Shown: positions 18,083 through 27,006 of the stretch, piece after piece
Layout of the letters: each line of letters starts with the position of its first letter
Numbering within the stretch: position 1 is the first letter of the stretch
Notes under the pieces: generated by a model
Databases searched by the model: none
Told to the model about the DNA's origin: nothing
The model's input: the letters and a program-made list of their open reading frames with translations, nothing else
Position numbers and translations under genes: made by a program
Source: Ketobacter sp. MCCC 1A13808
Lineage (GTDB): Bacteria; Pseudomonadota; Gammaproteobacteria; Pseudomonadales; Ketobacteraceae
Assembly: GCF_009746715.1 (NCBI RefSeq)
Contig: NZ_VRKW01000001.1
Location: forward strand, 558,001 to 622,000
Reading direction: 5' to 3'
Length of the DNA stretch: 64,000 nucleotides

Positions 18083-19228
18083 TCAGTCTTTCTGGAATTC
18101 CGCCCTGATCGAGTCCGAGTGTTCTCCAATTTCCGGTACCGGATTAAATGGTGCCTGTGCTTCCTCGTTATCCGAGCCGGCACTACGCCGGATTGCAGAC
18201 GCCACAAGATCAACTGTTCCGGCGGGAGTTTGTACTGAGCAGGTACGTAACTGCGGGTGCTCCGATAAATCTTTCACTGTATTTAGCATGCCAAAAGCAA
18301 CCTGTGCCTGTTGCAAACGGTCAACCACGTCTTTTTGCTGTAGAACACCCAATAGCCCATTAATAATTTGATCTAGAGCCATGCGGTTGCGCACCCTGGC
18401 ATCGTTGTTCGCGAAGTCTTGCTGTGTCGCCAGCGCTGCTTGTAGCAACACGGTGTCACAAAAGTTTTTCCATTCCCTCTGATTCTGAATTGAAATTACG
18501 ATGCGCGAGCCATCTCCTAATGTGTAAGCTCCATAGGGTGCAATCGACGGATGGTTCAACCCCACCCTTTTAGGCGCTGCACCGCCATAACGGTGATGCA
18601 ACAACGGTACCGTCATCCAATCCGCCATGCCATCGAACAGCGACACTTTAACGCCCTGCCCACGGCCTGTTATCTCACGTTCGTATAACGCTTGTAATAT
18701 GCCACCCCAAGCATGCATACCCGCAGCAATATCACACACCGACACGCCGACTCTGCCAGGGGCATGTTCCGAACCGGTGATCATGGAGAGGCCGGTTTCA
18801 GCCTGCACTAACAAGTCATACGCCTTGCGCTTAGCGTATGCCCCTTCCTCACCGTATCCGCTGATATCACAGGTAATCAGGCGCGGGTAACACGCTCGTA
18901 GCTCGGCACTATCGAAGCCCGCCCGGCTCGCAGCTCCGGGCGCAAGGTTTTGAATAAACACATCGGCAGACGCGATTATCTCCCGCAGCAAACCGGCATC
19001 TTCGCCGTGTTTGATATCCAGTACCAAAGACTCCTTGCCCCGGTTCAACCAAACGAAATAGGCACTTTGCCCTTTCACCACCGTGTCATAATCGCGCGCA
19101 AAATCCCCCTGCTGACGTTCGATCTTGATAACACGGGCGCCGGCGTCCGCCAGCCGCGAAGAAACATAGGGTGCGGCAACGGCTTGTTCCAACGACACCA
19201 CCAGCAATCCCGACAAAGGGTTACCCAT
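18083..19228 (-). CDS. CaiB/BaiF family CoA-transferase (class III)
   Basis: From the ATG at 19228 the protein is 381 residues and begins with the family pattern LSGLLVVSLEQAVAAPY and GARVIKIERQQGDFARDYD. The nominally longer frame to 19408 would read through the divergent promoter and is rejected. The catalytic Asp lies in KAYDLLVQAETGLSMITGS, and FNPVPEIGEHSDSI is the typical C-terminal motif. Class III transferases move CoA between carboxylic acids in catabolism; the substrate here is unknown. It faces the Crp/Fnr gene convergently. The 167-bp upstream gap is shared with a membrane protein gene and holds a small palindrome. Confidence 0.9.
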   Translation of the reverse strand: MGNPLSGLLVVSLEQAVAAPYVSSRLADAGARVIKIERQQGDFARDYDTVVKGQSAYFVWLNRGKESLVLDIKHGEDAGLLREIIASADVFIQNLAPGAASRAGFDSAELRACYPRLITCDISGYGEEGAYAKRKAYDLLVQAETGLSMITGSEHAPGRVGVSVCDIAAGMHAWGGILQALYEREITGRGQGVKVSLFDGMADWMTVPLLHHRYGGAAPKRVGLNHPSIAPYGAYTLGDGSRIVISIQNQREWKNFCDTVLLQAALATQQDFANNDARVRNRMALDQIINGLLGVLQQKDVVDRLQQAQVAFGMLNTVKDLSEHPQLRTCSVQTPAGTVDLVASAIRRSAGSDNEEAQAPFNPVPEIGEHSDSIRAEFQKD

Positions 19229-19247
19229 AAGCGAACCTAACCTTAGA

Positions 19248-19258
19248 TTACAATGTAA
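19248..19258. promoter_or_regulatory. 11-bp palindrome in CoA-transferase promoter region
   Basis: TTACAATGTAA is a perfect odd palindrome 20 bp upstream of the CoA-transferase start. It is operator-sized for a TetR- or GntR-type regulator. It is short enough to occur by chance. Confidence 0.3.
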
Positions 19259-19395
19259 ATTTATGTTATTTTGAGCGCGCAAACCATCAAATACACCCAG
19301 GATCGAGGACCACCCGACGGCACTTTTCCACCGTTGCGTGGGATTAGATAAGCGGCCTGCGCCTAACGGGCTGCCATTATAACGGGGATCGTGTA

Positions 19396-20118
19396 ATGGA
19401 ATCAGCAATGAAGGAATTTCGATATTCTGGTGCTGCAGGCATACTGATCATTCTTCTCAGCATTGTGATCGCCCTGTTCTACCGCTTCGACGTCGCCAAC
19501 CCCTCCACCGAATTTCGCATTCCTGTGCTTGCCCTGGAGTTTGCAGGCTCCCTTTCACAAGCCTCCACTTTACTGGGCACCGATCCGGCCATGATCCGTA
19601 ACTACGATATCGGGCATCACCTGGACCTGGTATTCGCATTGGTTTATAGCGCATTTTTATTGTTCGCTAATATGGGTGCCTGGAGTAGCGAGCGAAACGC
19701 TCTGAATCTGGTTGGCATTATTTGCGCCGCCGTTGCCTGTAGTGCAGATTGGGCGGAAAACTGGCAATTGTTGCAGCTCACCGACGCGCTTTTGGGGGTA
19801 GGAGCGGCACCGGACTTTTGGCTGCTCCGGCTCTTTGCCAGCACCAAGTTTCTGTTTATATCCATTTCCATGCTCTGCCTTTGCCCCTATTTATGGAGCA
19901 AGGGGGCACTAGCAAAAGCCTACTGCGTCGCCAGCTGCGTGCTGCCGGCTGTCACGCTTTGTACGCTGCTCGGCTTATTCCGCCTGAGCGGCATAATGAT
20001 TTTACTGACAAGTATTGCCTGGCTGGCGCTATTCATCTTGGTGATCCGGATCTCCTCCAAGGGCTATGCCCCACGTCTAGTTCAAACGGATAATCGCGCC
20101 ACCGGAGTCCAGCGCTGA
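19396..20118 (+). CDS. Multi-pass inner-membrane protein of unknown function
   Basis: This 240-residue protein has about six hydrophobic helices: AGILIILLSIVIALFY, HLDLVFALVYSAFLLFA, ALNLVGIICAAVACS, STKFLFISISMLCLC, LPAVTLCTLLGLF and IMILLTSIAWLALFILV. A loop of about 45 residues follows TM1. I do not recognise a family. The last 42 bp overlap the end of the convergent gene at 20077-20730. Confidence 0.75.
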   Translation: MESAMKEFRYSGAAGILIILLSIVIALFYRFDVANPSTEFRIPVLALEFAGSLSQASTLLGTDPAMIRNYDIGHHLDLVFALVYSAFLLFANMGAWSSERNALNLVGIICAAVACSADWAENWQLLQLTDALLGVGAAPDFWLLRLFASTKFLFISISMLCLCPYLWSKGALAKAYCVASCVLPAVTLCTLLGLFRLSGIMILLTSIAWLALFILVIRISSKGYAPRLVQTDNRATGVQR

Positions 20119-20730
20119 CCACTCGCCGGACTCAACCCATATTGCGGCCCCCATCGGTATCCCGACCACCGGAAACCCAGGCTGTTGACGCATTGAAACC
20201 TGCGCCGAAGGCCAGCCAATCAACTCTTCATGCACGACAACATTAAAGGGAAACCAGCCAAGATAGCGCTGCACCGGCGGCTCCCTTAGCCCCAGCTCCG
20301 GATCGCACCCCCCGGCCAAATGCAACGCACCGGCAGACACACCCACAAACAGATTGTTCTGCTGCTGGCGGCAGCGCTGCAACCAAGCTCTAATTTTTTT
20401 GTTGCCAATAAAATCCCAGCCTCGACTGACACTGCCTCCGGCCAGGATCACTATCTGGCAAAGCTCAAGCGGAAGGTCCTGTTCGTCACCTATCAACACA
20501 AAATCCATTGCAGCAGGAACCAGTGTCTCAAATGCGGCCTGCGCCAATTCAGAATACGTCGGTTCGTTGTGGTTGGCTGCACCGATATAAGCAACCCGCA
20601 CCGGTGATTGACCCGGTTTCGCGGTTTGAGAAAACCCCAAGCTGCTGTGAATCCGCTGTTTCAATTCTGCCTTGGCCGACGTTCGGAATAACAACTGACT
20701 ATCGGCGAGCAACAACATTGTGGCAGCCAT
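20077..20730 (-). CDS. Peptidase S51 / type 1 glutamine amidotransferase-like protein
   Basis: This 217-residue protein has the peptidase E-like core. VRVAYIGAANHNEP begins the fold, ILAGGSVSRGWDF follows, and GVSAGALHLAGG matches the nucleophile elbow GxSAGA with the catalytic Ser of family S51. Peptidase E cleaves Asp-X dipeptides; cyanophycinase is a relative. Whether this protein is a dipeptidase is uncertain because the His and Glu partners cannot be assigned with confidence. Its ATG directly abuts the stop of the metallophosphoesterase gene (TAG ATG), so the two are coupled. Its 3' end overlaps the convergent membrane-protein gene by 42 bp. Confidence 0.78.
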   Translation of the reverse strand: MAATMLLLADSQLLFRTSAKAELKQRIHSSLGFSQTAKPGQSPVRVAYIGAANHNEPTYSELAQAAFETLVPAAMDFVLIGDEQDLPLELCQIVILAGGSVSRGWDFIGNKKIRAWLQRCRQQQNNLFVGVSAGALHLAGGCDPELGLREPPVQRYLGWFPFNVVVHEELIGWPSAQVSMRQQPGFPVVGIPMGAAIWVESGEWSALDSGGAIIRLN

Positions 20731-21606
20731 CTACAAACAAAACCCGGTATCATCGCGCCAAACACAGGCAGGCTTGGTAGCGTCGGCGCTGACATGTCCA
20801 CGCTCCCGCTCTTTGGGATACCCCATACAATGTGAAAAATAAGTCACTCCATCCACGTTGCGCAGGCGATTACGATGCTGGTGGCCATAGATATGCAGCG
20901 CACTGCCCAAACGCCTTAGCTGCTCTTCGATACGGGTTGAGCCCGCCACCCGGCTAAAATTGAATTCCGGTAAGGGATCGAAATGCCGGGCCATGCGAAG
21001 GGATTCCTCCACCGCCTTGTGAAAAATCAAATCCTGTCGCGGCAGAAAATGGCTAAAGCTGATAACCGGGTCCGGGTATTGACGGGATAGCGACGATTCG
21101 TTCATGTCGGCAAACAATTCAGCCAGCGGCTGATCCAGGCCTTGCGGCCAACGGGCATGGACAAAATCACCCCAGATGTCATCGGTGCGGTCTGCCGCGT
21201 AATCCTTTTCAACGTACAAACTGTGCTTAGGCTGATCTTTGTCGTCATACCAGGAGAACAAGGGCACCAGCCACACCTTGTGAAATGCCCCGAACTGCAG
21301 AGGCCCACTCTTGACCCCGCAGCGCTCGCATAACGCCCGAATCGCGTGGAATTTTTCCAGGGAATCACTGAATTGGCTACGTTTTACCCACAACTCATGG
21401 TTACCAGGAATAAAAAGTACGTGACGGAATCTGGGAACTAAAGCCTCAAATAACGCCTGCAGTTTCTCCATACGGTCGCTGGCATCTCCCGCAATAATCA
21501 GCGCATCGCCGGGATGGCCTTGCTCGGCGAATGCCACCAGTTGGTCAAAATTGTCTTGGTAATCAATGTGGATGTCCGAAGTCACCCAAACGCGGGATGG
21601 AATCAT
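20731..21606 (-). CDS. Calcineurin-like metallophosphoesterase
   Basis: This 291-residue protein has all main metal-binding motifs of the family: SDIHIDYQDN (DxH), IIAGDASD (GD), FIPGNHELW (GNHE), SFSHFLPR and YGHQHRNR (GHxH). These proteins hydrolyse phosphomono- or phosphodiesters using two metal ions; the substrate is unknown. It is cytoplasmic (no signal). It lies immediately upstream of, and coupled to, the S51-like gene. Confidence 0.9.
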   Translation of the reverse strand: MIPSRVWVTSDIHIDYQDNFDQLVAFAEQGHPGDALIIAGDASDRMEKLQALFEALVPRFRHVLFIPGNHELWVKRSQFSDSLEKFHAIRALCERCGVKSGPLQFGAFHKVWLVPLFSWYDDKDQPKHSLYVEKDYAADRTDDIWGDFVHARWPQGLDQPLAELFADMNESSLSRQYPDPVISFSHFLPRQDLIFHKAVEESLRMARHFDPLPEFNFSRVAGSTRIEEQLRRLGSALHIYGHQHRNRLRNVDGVTYFSHCMGYPKERERGHVSADATKPACVWRDDTGFCL

Positions 21607-21842
21607 GCAACGACCTAAAGCGGTTTTCTATATCGGTTAACTGAATGGCTACTGTCTCACAGTCCGGACGAATTTCATAACTGCAGCAGCCACTTAGGCG
21701 GTCCAGTCCGGGGCCGACGTTTGCAATTAGGGGGCCGGGTGAAATATTATGAAAAGATAAATTCTACAGAATTTGGTGGTCGATTCCATGAAGGCGCTCG
21801 CTGGAATCCAGCCTGTTCTGCATCCGCTGAACGGAAGGTGAA

Positions 21843-24788
21843 ATGAGCAGTTACAACGACCCGCAAAAGCAACAGCTAAGCCACTCCAGTTTCGAATGGC
21901 TACGCACCGAATCGATTGATTCATTACATGTTTTGGTTTCTGAATATCAACACCGGGTTACCGGGGCCATGCACTACCATATCGCCTCCGACAATGACGA
22001 AAATGTGTTTCTGGTAGCACTGCGAACGGTGCCCACGGATTCCACCGGCGTGGCCCATATTCTGGAGCATACCGCATTGTGCGGCAGCGAAAAGTATCCG
22101 GTACGTGACCCCTTCTTCATGATGATACGGCGATCGTTAAACACCTTTATGAACGCCTTCACCGCCAGCGACTGGACGGCCTATCCATTCGCCAGCAAAA
22201 ACCCCAAAGACTTTGATAATCTGCTCTCCGTCTATCTGGACGCCGTATTCTTCTCGCGTCTGGATCCACTGGATTTCGCCCAGGAAGGACACCGACTGGA
22301 ATTTGCGGAAGCCGGAAACCCGGATTCCGAACTGGTTTTCAAAGGCGTGGTATACAACGAAATGAAAGGCGCCATGAGCGCTCCCACCAGCGTACTATAC
22401 GACCGGCTGAGTCATTTTCTCTTTCCCACAAACACCTATCATCACAACAGCGGTGGCGACCCGGAAACCATTCCGGACCTGAGTTACGAACAGCTGAAAC
22501 GCTTCTATCAGACCCACTACCACCCCAGTAATGCCGTGTTTATGACCTTCGGCGATATGCCAGCGGCGGAGTTGCAAGAGGCCTTCCATGAACGGGCACT
22601 GCATCGTTTTCAGGCGCTGGACCGGACTATCTCGGTAAGCGATGAAAAACGTTACGCAGCGCCCTTGAAAGTGGAAACCGCATACGGTACCGATCTGGAC
22701 GAGAACGACAGTGTCGACAATAAAACCCATATCGTAATGGCATGGCTGCTGGGTGAAAGCATTGACTTGGAAAGCCAGCTCAAAGCTCAGCTAGTGAGCG
22801 ATGTATTGCTGGACAACAGTGCAGCGCCACTACGCAAATTGCTGGAAACCTGTGGTTTGGGCACATCACCCTCGCCCCTTTGCGGCCTGGAAGATTCCAA
22901 CCGGGAAATGGCTTTCATGTGTGGCCTTGAAGGCAGCTCTCCCGCCCATGCAGACGAACTGGAGACCAGGATACTGGCGGTATTAAAGGAAGTCGCTGAC
23001 AACGGTGTCAGTCAATCCCGGCTCGAAGCGGCACTCCATCAATTGGAATTAAGCCAACGGGAAATCGGTGGCGACAGCTACCCTTACGGCTTACAAATTA
23101 TGATGGGCGCAATATCCACCGCCATGCATCGCGGCGACCCGATTGCGTTACTGAATCTGGATCCCGTGCTGGACAAGCTGCGTGAAGAAATCAAACAACC
23201 TGACTTTGTACAGCAACTGGTTAAGACCTGGCTCTTGGATAATCCACACCAGGTTCGTCTTGTTATGAAACCCGATACCGACATGGAATCGGTCAAAGAA
23301 AACCAGATCAAAGCCAAGCTACACAAGTTAAAAGCCAGCCTGGATGCCACGCAGAAACAATCTATCATCGATCTGGCCAGGAAACTGGAAGAGCGCCAAC
23401 AACTGGAGGAAGACGAATCCGTACTGCCCAAAGTGGGACTCGATGACGTACCAGCGGCCATTCCAATGCCCACATGTACTACACAGGATCAAGCCTCCGG
23501 AAAACATTCTCTCTACTCCCGCGGCACCAACGGTCTGGTCTATCAGCAGGTTCTTTATGAACTGCCGCAACTGAGCACAGATGAACTGCAGCTGATGCCA
23601 CTCCTGACCCGTTTTACCGGAGAGCTCGGAGCCGGTGCCGATGACTATCTCACTATTCAGGACCGCATAAACGAAGTCAGTGGCGGGGTTTACAGTTATT
23701 CGGTACTACGCGGCGCTATCGACGATGAACAAAGTGTGAAAGGCTTGCTGACCTTTTCCGGTAAGGCATTAAAACGCAACAGCAATGCATTGGCTGACCT
23801 GATGCACCAGATCATTGAGCAACCACGCTTTGATGAACTGGAACACCTGCGCGAACTGGTAGCCCAACAACGCTCCCGACTCGACCAGAGCATCACCGGA
23901 CAAGGGCACGCTCTGGCAATGATGGCGGCCAGCAGCGGTATGAATCCAACCTCCCAATTATCTCATCAGATCGGTGGTCTAGCGGGAATCAGGGCGATCA
24001 AAGACCTTGATCATAGCCTGAATGAATCCGCCTCAGTGGAACAACTAAGTGAGCGTCTGGACGCGCTGTCGCAAACCCTGCGAAGCAGCTCACGACAGTT
24101 TGTTGTGGTCGCTGAACAAGATGCGACTGAAAGTACCGGAGCGTACATCAATAGCCTATGGACCAGTGCCGCAGGCAACGCGGAGCCTATTGCGTTCCAT
24201 TCTGTCCGCGAACAGATTAAACAGGCTTGGCTCACCAGCACCCAGGTGAACTTCTGCGCCAAAGCCTATCCCACGGTGCCCTCGGACCACCCCGATTCAG
24301 CGACGCTCTCAGTGCTGGGCGGATTCTTAAGGAACGGCTATCTACACCGGACGATCCGGGAACAAGGGGGAGCTTATGGTGGTGGGGCTTCCCAGGAACC
24401 CAATATTGCAGCGTTTCGCTTTTACTCCTATCGCGATCCCCGACTCCAGGGCACCCTGGAGGATTTCGATAAATCAATCGAATGGTTGCTAAGCAAAGAG
24501 CATGGCTATCAACCACTGGAAGAAGCTATTCTGGGAGTCATCGGCGCGTTGGATAAACCCGGGTCTCCGGCGGGTGAAGCCAAACAGGCTTTTCAGAGCC
24601 ATTGGTTCGGACGCGATGATGCGTTTCAAAACCGCTTTCGCGAACGGGTGTTGTCGACTCGGGTCGAGGACTTAAAACGAGTTGCTGAAACGTATCTGAA
24701 ACCGGACCTGGCCAGCGTCGCCGTGATCACCCACAAGCCAGCTTGGCAAAGCGCGCATTTATCTGGTTACCAGATACATACCATTTAA
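21843..24788 (+). CDS. Large M16C metalloprotease (presequence protease/PreP-like)
   Basis: The 981-residue length is typical of the PreP/falcilysin branch of family M16. The inverted zinc motif HILEHTALCGS (HxxEH) is near residue 75, with the downstream zinc ligand Glu in FKGVVYNEMKGAMSAP. Domains follow the four-part layout with a coiled linker near 480-530, and the Arg/Tyr motif of the last domain is in IREQGGAYGGGAS. Such enzymes degrade free peptides in a closed chamber. No signal peptide is seen, so it is probably cytosolic. AAGGTGAA precedes ATG 21843. An inverted repeat (GATTCCA/TGGAATC) sits in the leader near 21783-21808. Confidence 0.93.
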   Translation: MSSYNDPQKQQLSHSSFEWLRTESIDSLHVLVSEYQHRVTGAMHYHIASDNDENVFLVALRTVPTDSTGVAHILEHTALCGSEKYPVRDPFFMMIRRSLNTFMNAFTASDWTAYPFASKNPKDFDNLLSVYLDAVFFSRLDPLDFAQEGHRLEFAEAGNPDSELVFKGVVYNEMKGAMSAPTSVLYDRLSHFLFPTNTYHHNSGGDPETIPDLSYEQLKRFYQTHYHPSNAVFMTFGDMPAAELQEAFHERALHRFQALDRTISVSDEKRYAAPLKVETAYGTDLDENDSVDNKTHIVMAWLLGESIDLESQLKAQLVSDVLLDNSAAPLRKLLETCGLGTSPSPLCGLEDSNREMAFMCGLEGSSPAHADELETRILAVLKEVADNGVSQSRLEAALHQLELSQREIGGDSYPYGLQIMMGAISTAMHRGDPIALLNLDPVLDKLREEIKQPDFVQQLVKTWLLDNPHQVRLVMKPDTDMESVKENQIKAKLHKLKASLDATQKQSIIDLARKLEERQQLEEDESVLPKVGLDDVPAAIPMPTCTTQDQASGKHSLYSRGTNGLVYQQVLYELPQLSTDELQLMPLLTRFTGELGAGADDYLTIQDRINEVSGGVYSYSVLRGAIDDEQSVKGLLTFSGKALKRNSNALADLMHQIIEQPRFDELEHLRELVAQQRSRLDQSITGQGHALAMMAASSGMNPTSQLSHQIGGLAGIRAIKDLDHSLNESASVEQLSERLDALSQTLRSSSRQFVVVAEQDATESTGAYINSLWTSAAGNAEPIAFHSVREQIKQAWLTSTQVNFCAKAYPTVPSDHPDSATLSVLGGFLRNGYLHRTIREQGGAYGGGASQEPNIAAFRFYSYRDPRLQGTLEDFDKSIEWLLSKEHGYQPLEEAILGVIGALDKPGSPAGEAKQAFQSHWFGRDDAFQNRFRERVLSTRVEDLKRVAETYLKPDLASVAVITHKPAWQSAHLSGYQIHTI

Positions 24789-24797
24789 TCCGAACCG

Positions 24798-24835
24798 CCG
24801 GGATTTCCGCTTCAGCCGGAAGCCCCGGATCTTTT
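24798..24835 (+). terminator. Rho-independent terminator after M16C protease
   Basis: A 12-bp stem with one mismatch (24798-24809 with 24817-24828) is followed by ATCTTTTG. Confidence 0.6.
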
Positions 24836-24843
24836 GACCACAC

Positions 24844-25488
24844 TTAAACCGGGGCAGGCCCGTTCAAAAGGTCGATTTCAGAATCGATCGTGTAAAGATA
24901 GGTTTTTTGAATAATGAGCGCGTCGGTGCCGGCACGATGGGGAATAAAACCGGTGATAGCCAATACTTTCTCCCGATTGGTACCCCACTGCTCCAGCTCA
25001 TCTTCGTCCAGCAACCCGTAAATGGCGTCCAGTTTGAAGCCCTGTAGCACACCGGCATCATGAAATAACAACGCTAACCAGCCACGATCAACACCCCAGC
25101 CGTCACTGAACACCGTCTTACCCGCCAGCAACTCATTGAGCTCGTCTGCCACTTCGCGTAATGGTTGACCATCACGTTGTAACTGCTCACGGCTGATGCC
25201 ATGAATCTGTTCCGCACTGTCTTGCCAATGGGTCCAATCCTCATGGGGCTTTACGAGCCATACATAAAGTTGTCCATCCGGCATTGCGACACCGATTTCG
25301 ATCGGGTAGCTACCGGAGCCGAAGCCGGACGCTTCAATGTCTAGAATAATCGGAGTTTCCACCAACGCTCTTGCCTTTACCCATTTCATCCATTTACTGT
25401 TGGATGATTTTGTTCCATTCCCTTTCCTATCCGCCGAATCAAAAGCAGCAGATCCAAAAGCGCTCGCTTTGCCATTAATAAACGACAT
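24844..25488 (-). CDS. DEDDh 3'-5' exonuclease-like protein
   Basis: The exonuclease fold is recognisable from ILDIEASGFGSGSYPIEIG (Exo I, D and E), the Exo II region around DRGWLALLFHDAG, and HRAGTDA (HxAxxD, Exo III), placing it in the DEDDh group with RNase T and DnaQ. The start is uncertain: candidates are ATG 25572, 25500, 25488 and 25389. I chose 25488 because GGA lies about 7 nt upstream; the sequence before residue 50 is Ser/Lys-rich and probably unstructured. Role in RNA or DNA trimming is unknown. It converges with the M16C protease gene. Confidence 0.78.
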   Translation of the reverse strand: MSFINGKASAFGSAAFDSADRKGNGTKSSNSKWMKWVKARALVETPIILDIEASGFGSGSYPIEIGVAMPDGQLYVWLVKPHEDWTHWQDSAEQIHGISREQLQRDGQPLREVADELNELLAGKTVFSDGWGVDRGWLALLFHDAGVLQGFKLDAIYGLLDEDELEQWGTNREKVLAITGFIPHRAGTDALIIQKTYLYTIDSEIDLLNGPAPV

Positions 25489-25941
25489 CTTTAATTCCAT
25501 ATCTAATCGAGTAATTGAGGGACTCAGGCTTGGCACTGAATTGCCCCCAATTGGACCACATAGAGATGACATGATTGCACATGATCCCTACTATTTTAGA
25601 ACATTAAACTGACTATTAAGTAATCATAGCAGTATAGCCCCGATTCTCCCCCAAATCAGTCCTGTTTTTTCCACAATTTCTGTGGATAACTCTGGGGATT
25701 GATTTGGGTTAACTCCCTGTGAACCGCGGTTAATATAGTAGGACAGGTTTTTGTTTGTAAATTAACCAAGCCGATACAGGTGAATTTTCAGCACGTTACC
25801 ACACTACATCCTTATCCGGCTTTATTTTGACGGTTTTATGACGGCTCGTTACGCCGCTGATCAAGCCTGTTGATGACTTGATAAAGTCCGCCCCTGAGTT
25901 CTTCGTCCAAGGGCGTAAAATAAATCACTGGTCCGCCCAAT
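25489..25941. other. Intergenic region with nested inverted repeats and a DnaA-box pair
   Basis: The gap between two minus-strand genes holds no convincing ORF. An outer inverted repeat (CCCAAATCA 25650-25658, TGATTTGGG 25700-25708) encloses a DnaA-box-like inverted pair. AACCGCGGTT at 25722-25731 is a further palindrome. A 29-codon open stretch after the DUF815 stop is discussed under rejected items. Confidence 0.5.
25667..25689. promoter_or_regulatory. Inverted pair of DnaA-box-like 9-mers
   Basis: TTTTCCACA (25667-25675, one mismatch to consensus) and TGTGGATAA (25681-25689, reverse of the perfect TTATCCACA) are separated by 5 bp, ATTTC. The geometry is the same as at 5749-5771. Confidence 0.5.
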
Positions 25942-26841
25942 TTACGTATCAGAATGGGACAACAGCCGTTGCCCAACCCACTGACGGGCAAACTGGTAGG
26001 CCGTGCGACCGCTGCGGGTACCACGGTTATCGGCCCAGCGTACGCATAATACCTGTAACTCGTCGCTCCACTCTGGTGCAAGATCATGAGGTGCTCCCAG
26101 TCTTTGCATCCAGTGGCGGGCAATAGCCAGATACATACTTTGGTTAATGGGATAGAAAGACACCCATAGCCCGAAACGATCCGACAGCGATACTTTCTCC
26201 TCCACCACTTCGGTGTGATGAATCTCGGTATCCACCACCTTTGCCCCATCGTTATCCGACTTGTACTCCGGTATAAGGTGGCGGCGGTTCGAGGTGGCAT
26301 AAATCAGAATATTGTCCGGAGAAGCGTACAAGCCGCCATCAAGCGCGCTTTTCATGGCTTTATAGCCTTCATCCTGAGCCTCGAAAGACAAATCATCACA
26401 GAATAGAATAAAGCGGTAAGGCTCGCCGTCCAAAGCAGACACAATTGTCATCAGGTCGGCCAGATCAGACTTGTCTACCTGCACGATGCGCAAACCAAGG
26501 CCGGCAAATTCATTCAAAAGCGCCTGCACCAATGACGATTTGCCGGTTCCCCTCGATCCTGTCAGCAGCACGTTATTTGCCGGCAGGCCTTGCACAAACT
26601 GCCGGGTATTTTTTTCGATCTGTTCTTTCTGCCGGTCGACACCCAATACATCTTTCAATGCCGTATCCGGGGTTTCGCCAATCGCCTGCAAATGACCGCC
26701 AAAGCGCTGCTGCCGCCACAATGCAGCATGGGTGCTCCCCCAATCCACCGGACTCACCGGCCTCGGTAGCAGTAGCTCAACCCTATCCGCAAGACGATCT
26801 AACTTTTCTACCAGTCGTGGCAAAAACAACAATGGTTTCAT
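25942..26841 (-). CDS. DUF815 family AAA+ ATP-binding protein
   Basis: This 299-residue protein has Walker A LLTGSRGTGKSSLVQA near residue 95 and Walker B FILFCDDLSFE near residue 147. A sensor segment ILIYATSNRRHL, an arginine-containing LSDRFGLWVSF and a conserved C-terminal WADNRGTRSGRTAYQF follow. This is the DUF815 family of AAA+ ATPases, widespread in Proteobacteria and of unknown role. It is cytoplasmic. No strong Shine-Dalgarno is visible before ATG 26841. Confidence 0.88.
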   Translation of the reverse strand: MKPLLFLPRLVEKLDRLADRVELLLPRPVSPVDWGSTHAALWRQQRFGGHLQAIGETPDTALKDVLGVDRQKEQIEKNTRQFVQGLPANNVLLTGSRGTGKSSLVQALLNEFAGLGLRIVQVDKSDLADLMTIVSALDGEPYRFILFCDDLSFEAQDEGYKAMKSALDGGLYASPDNILIYATSNRRHLIPEYKSDNDGAKVVDTEIHHTEVVEEKVSLSDRFGLWVSFYPINQSMYLAIARHWMQRLGAPHDLAPEWSDELQVLCVRWADNRGTRSGRTAYQFARQWVGQRLLSHSDT

Positions 26842-27006
26842 GAATTCAATTTAACCTTTCAGAATAGTGTCAACAATTTCAACTTACTGCAGCATATTAA
26901 CAGCAGCGGAAGTAAATGGTTACAGCGTTTCCCCTGACCGTTCACATACAGTATCCTGTGGTGAAAAAAATAATCACTTAAGATAACCGGCCACAAGCGA
27001 CTGTCT

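Noticed and set aside
18083-19408. Longer CoA-transferase reading from 19408
   Set aside because: The extra 60 residues have no family match and would cover the divergent promoter; ATG 19228 gives the normal N-terminus.
25836-26300. 154-codon minus-strand frame whose last 35 residues (VIYFTPLDEELRGGLYQ) look protein-like and extend beyond the DUF815 stop
   Set aside because: Most of it is a shadow of DUF815 in another frame. The tail could be a tiny ORF from a GTG or a frameshifted end, but there is no ribosome binding site, so I did not call it.
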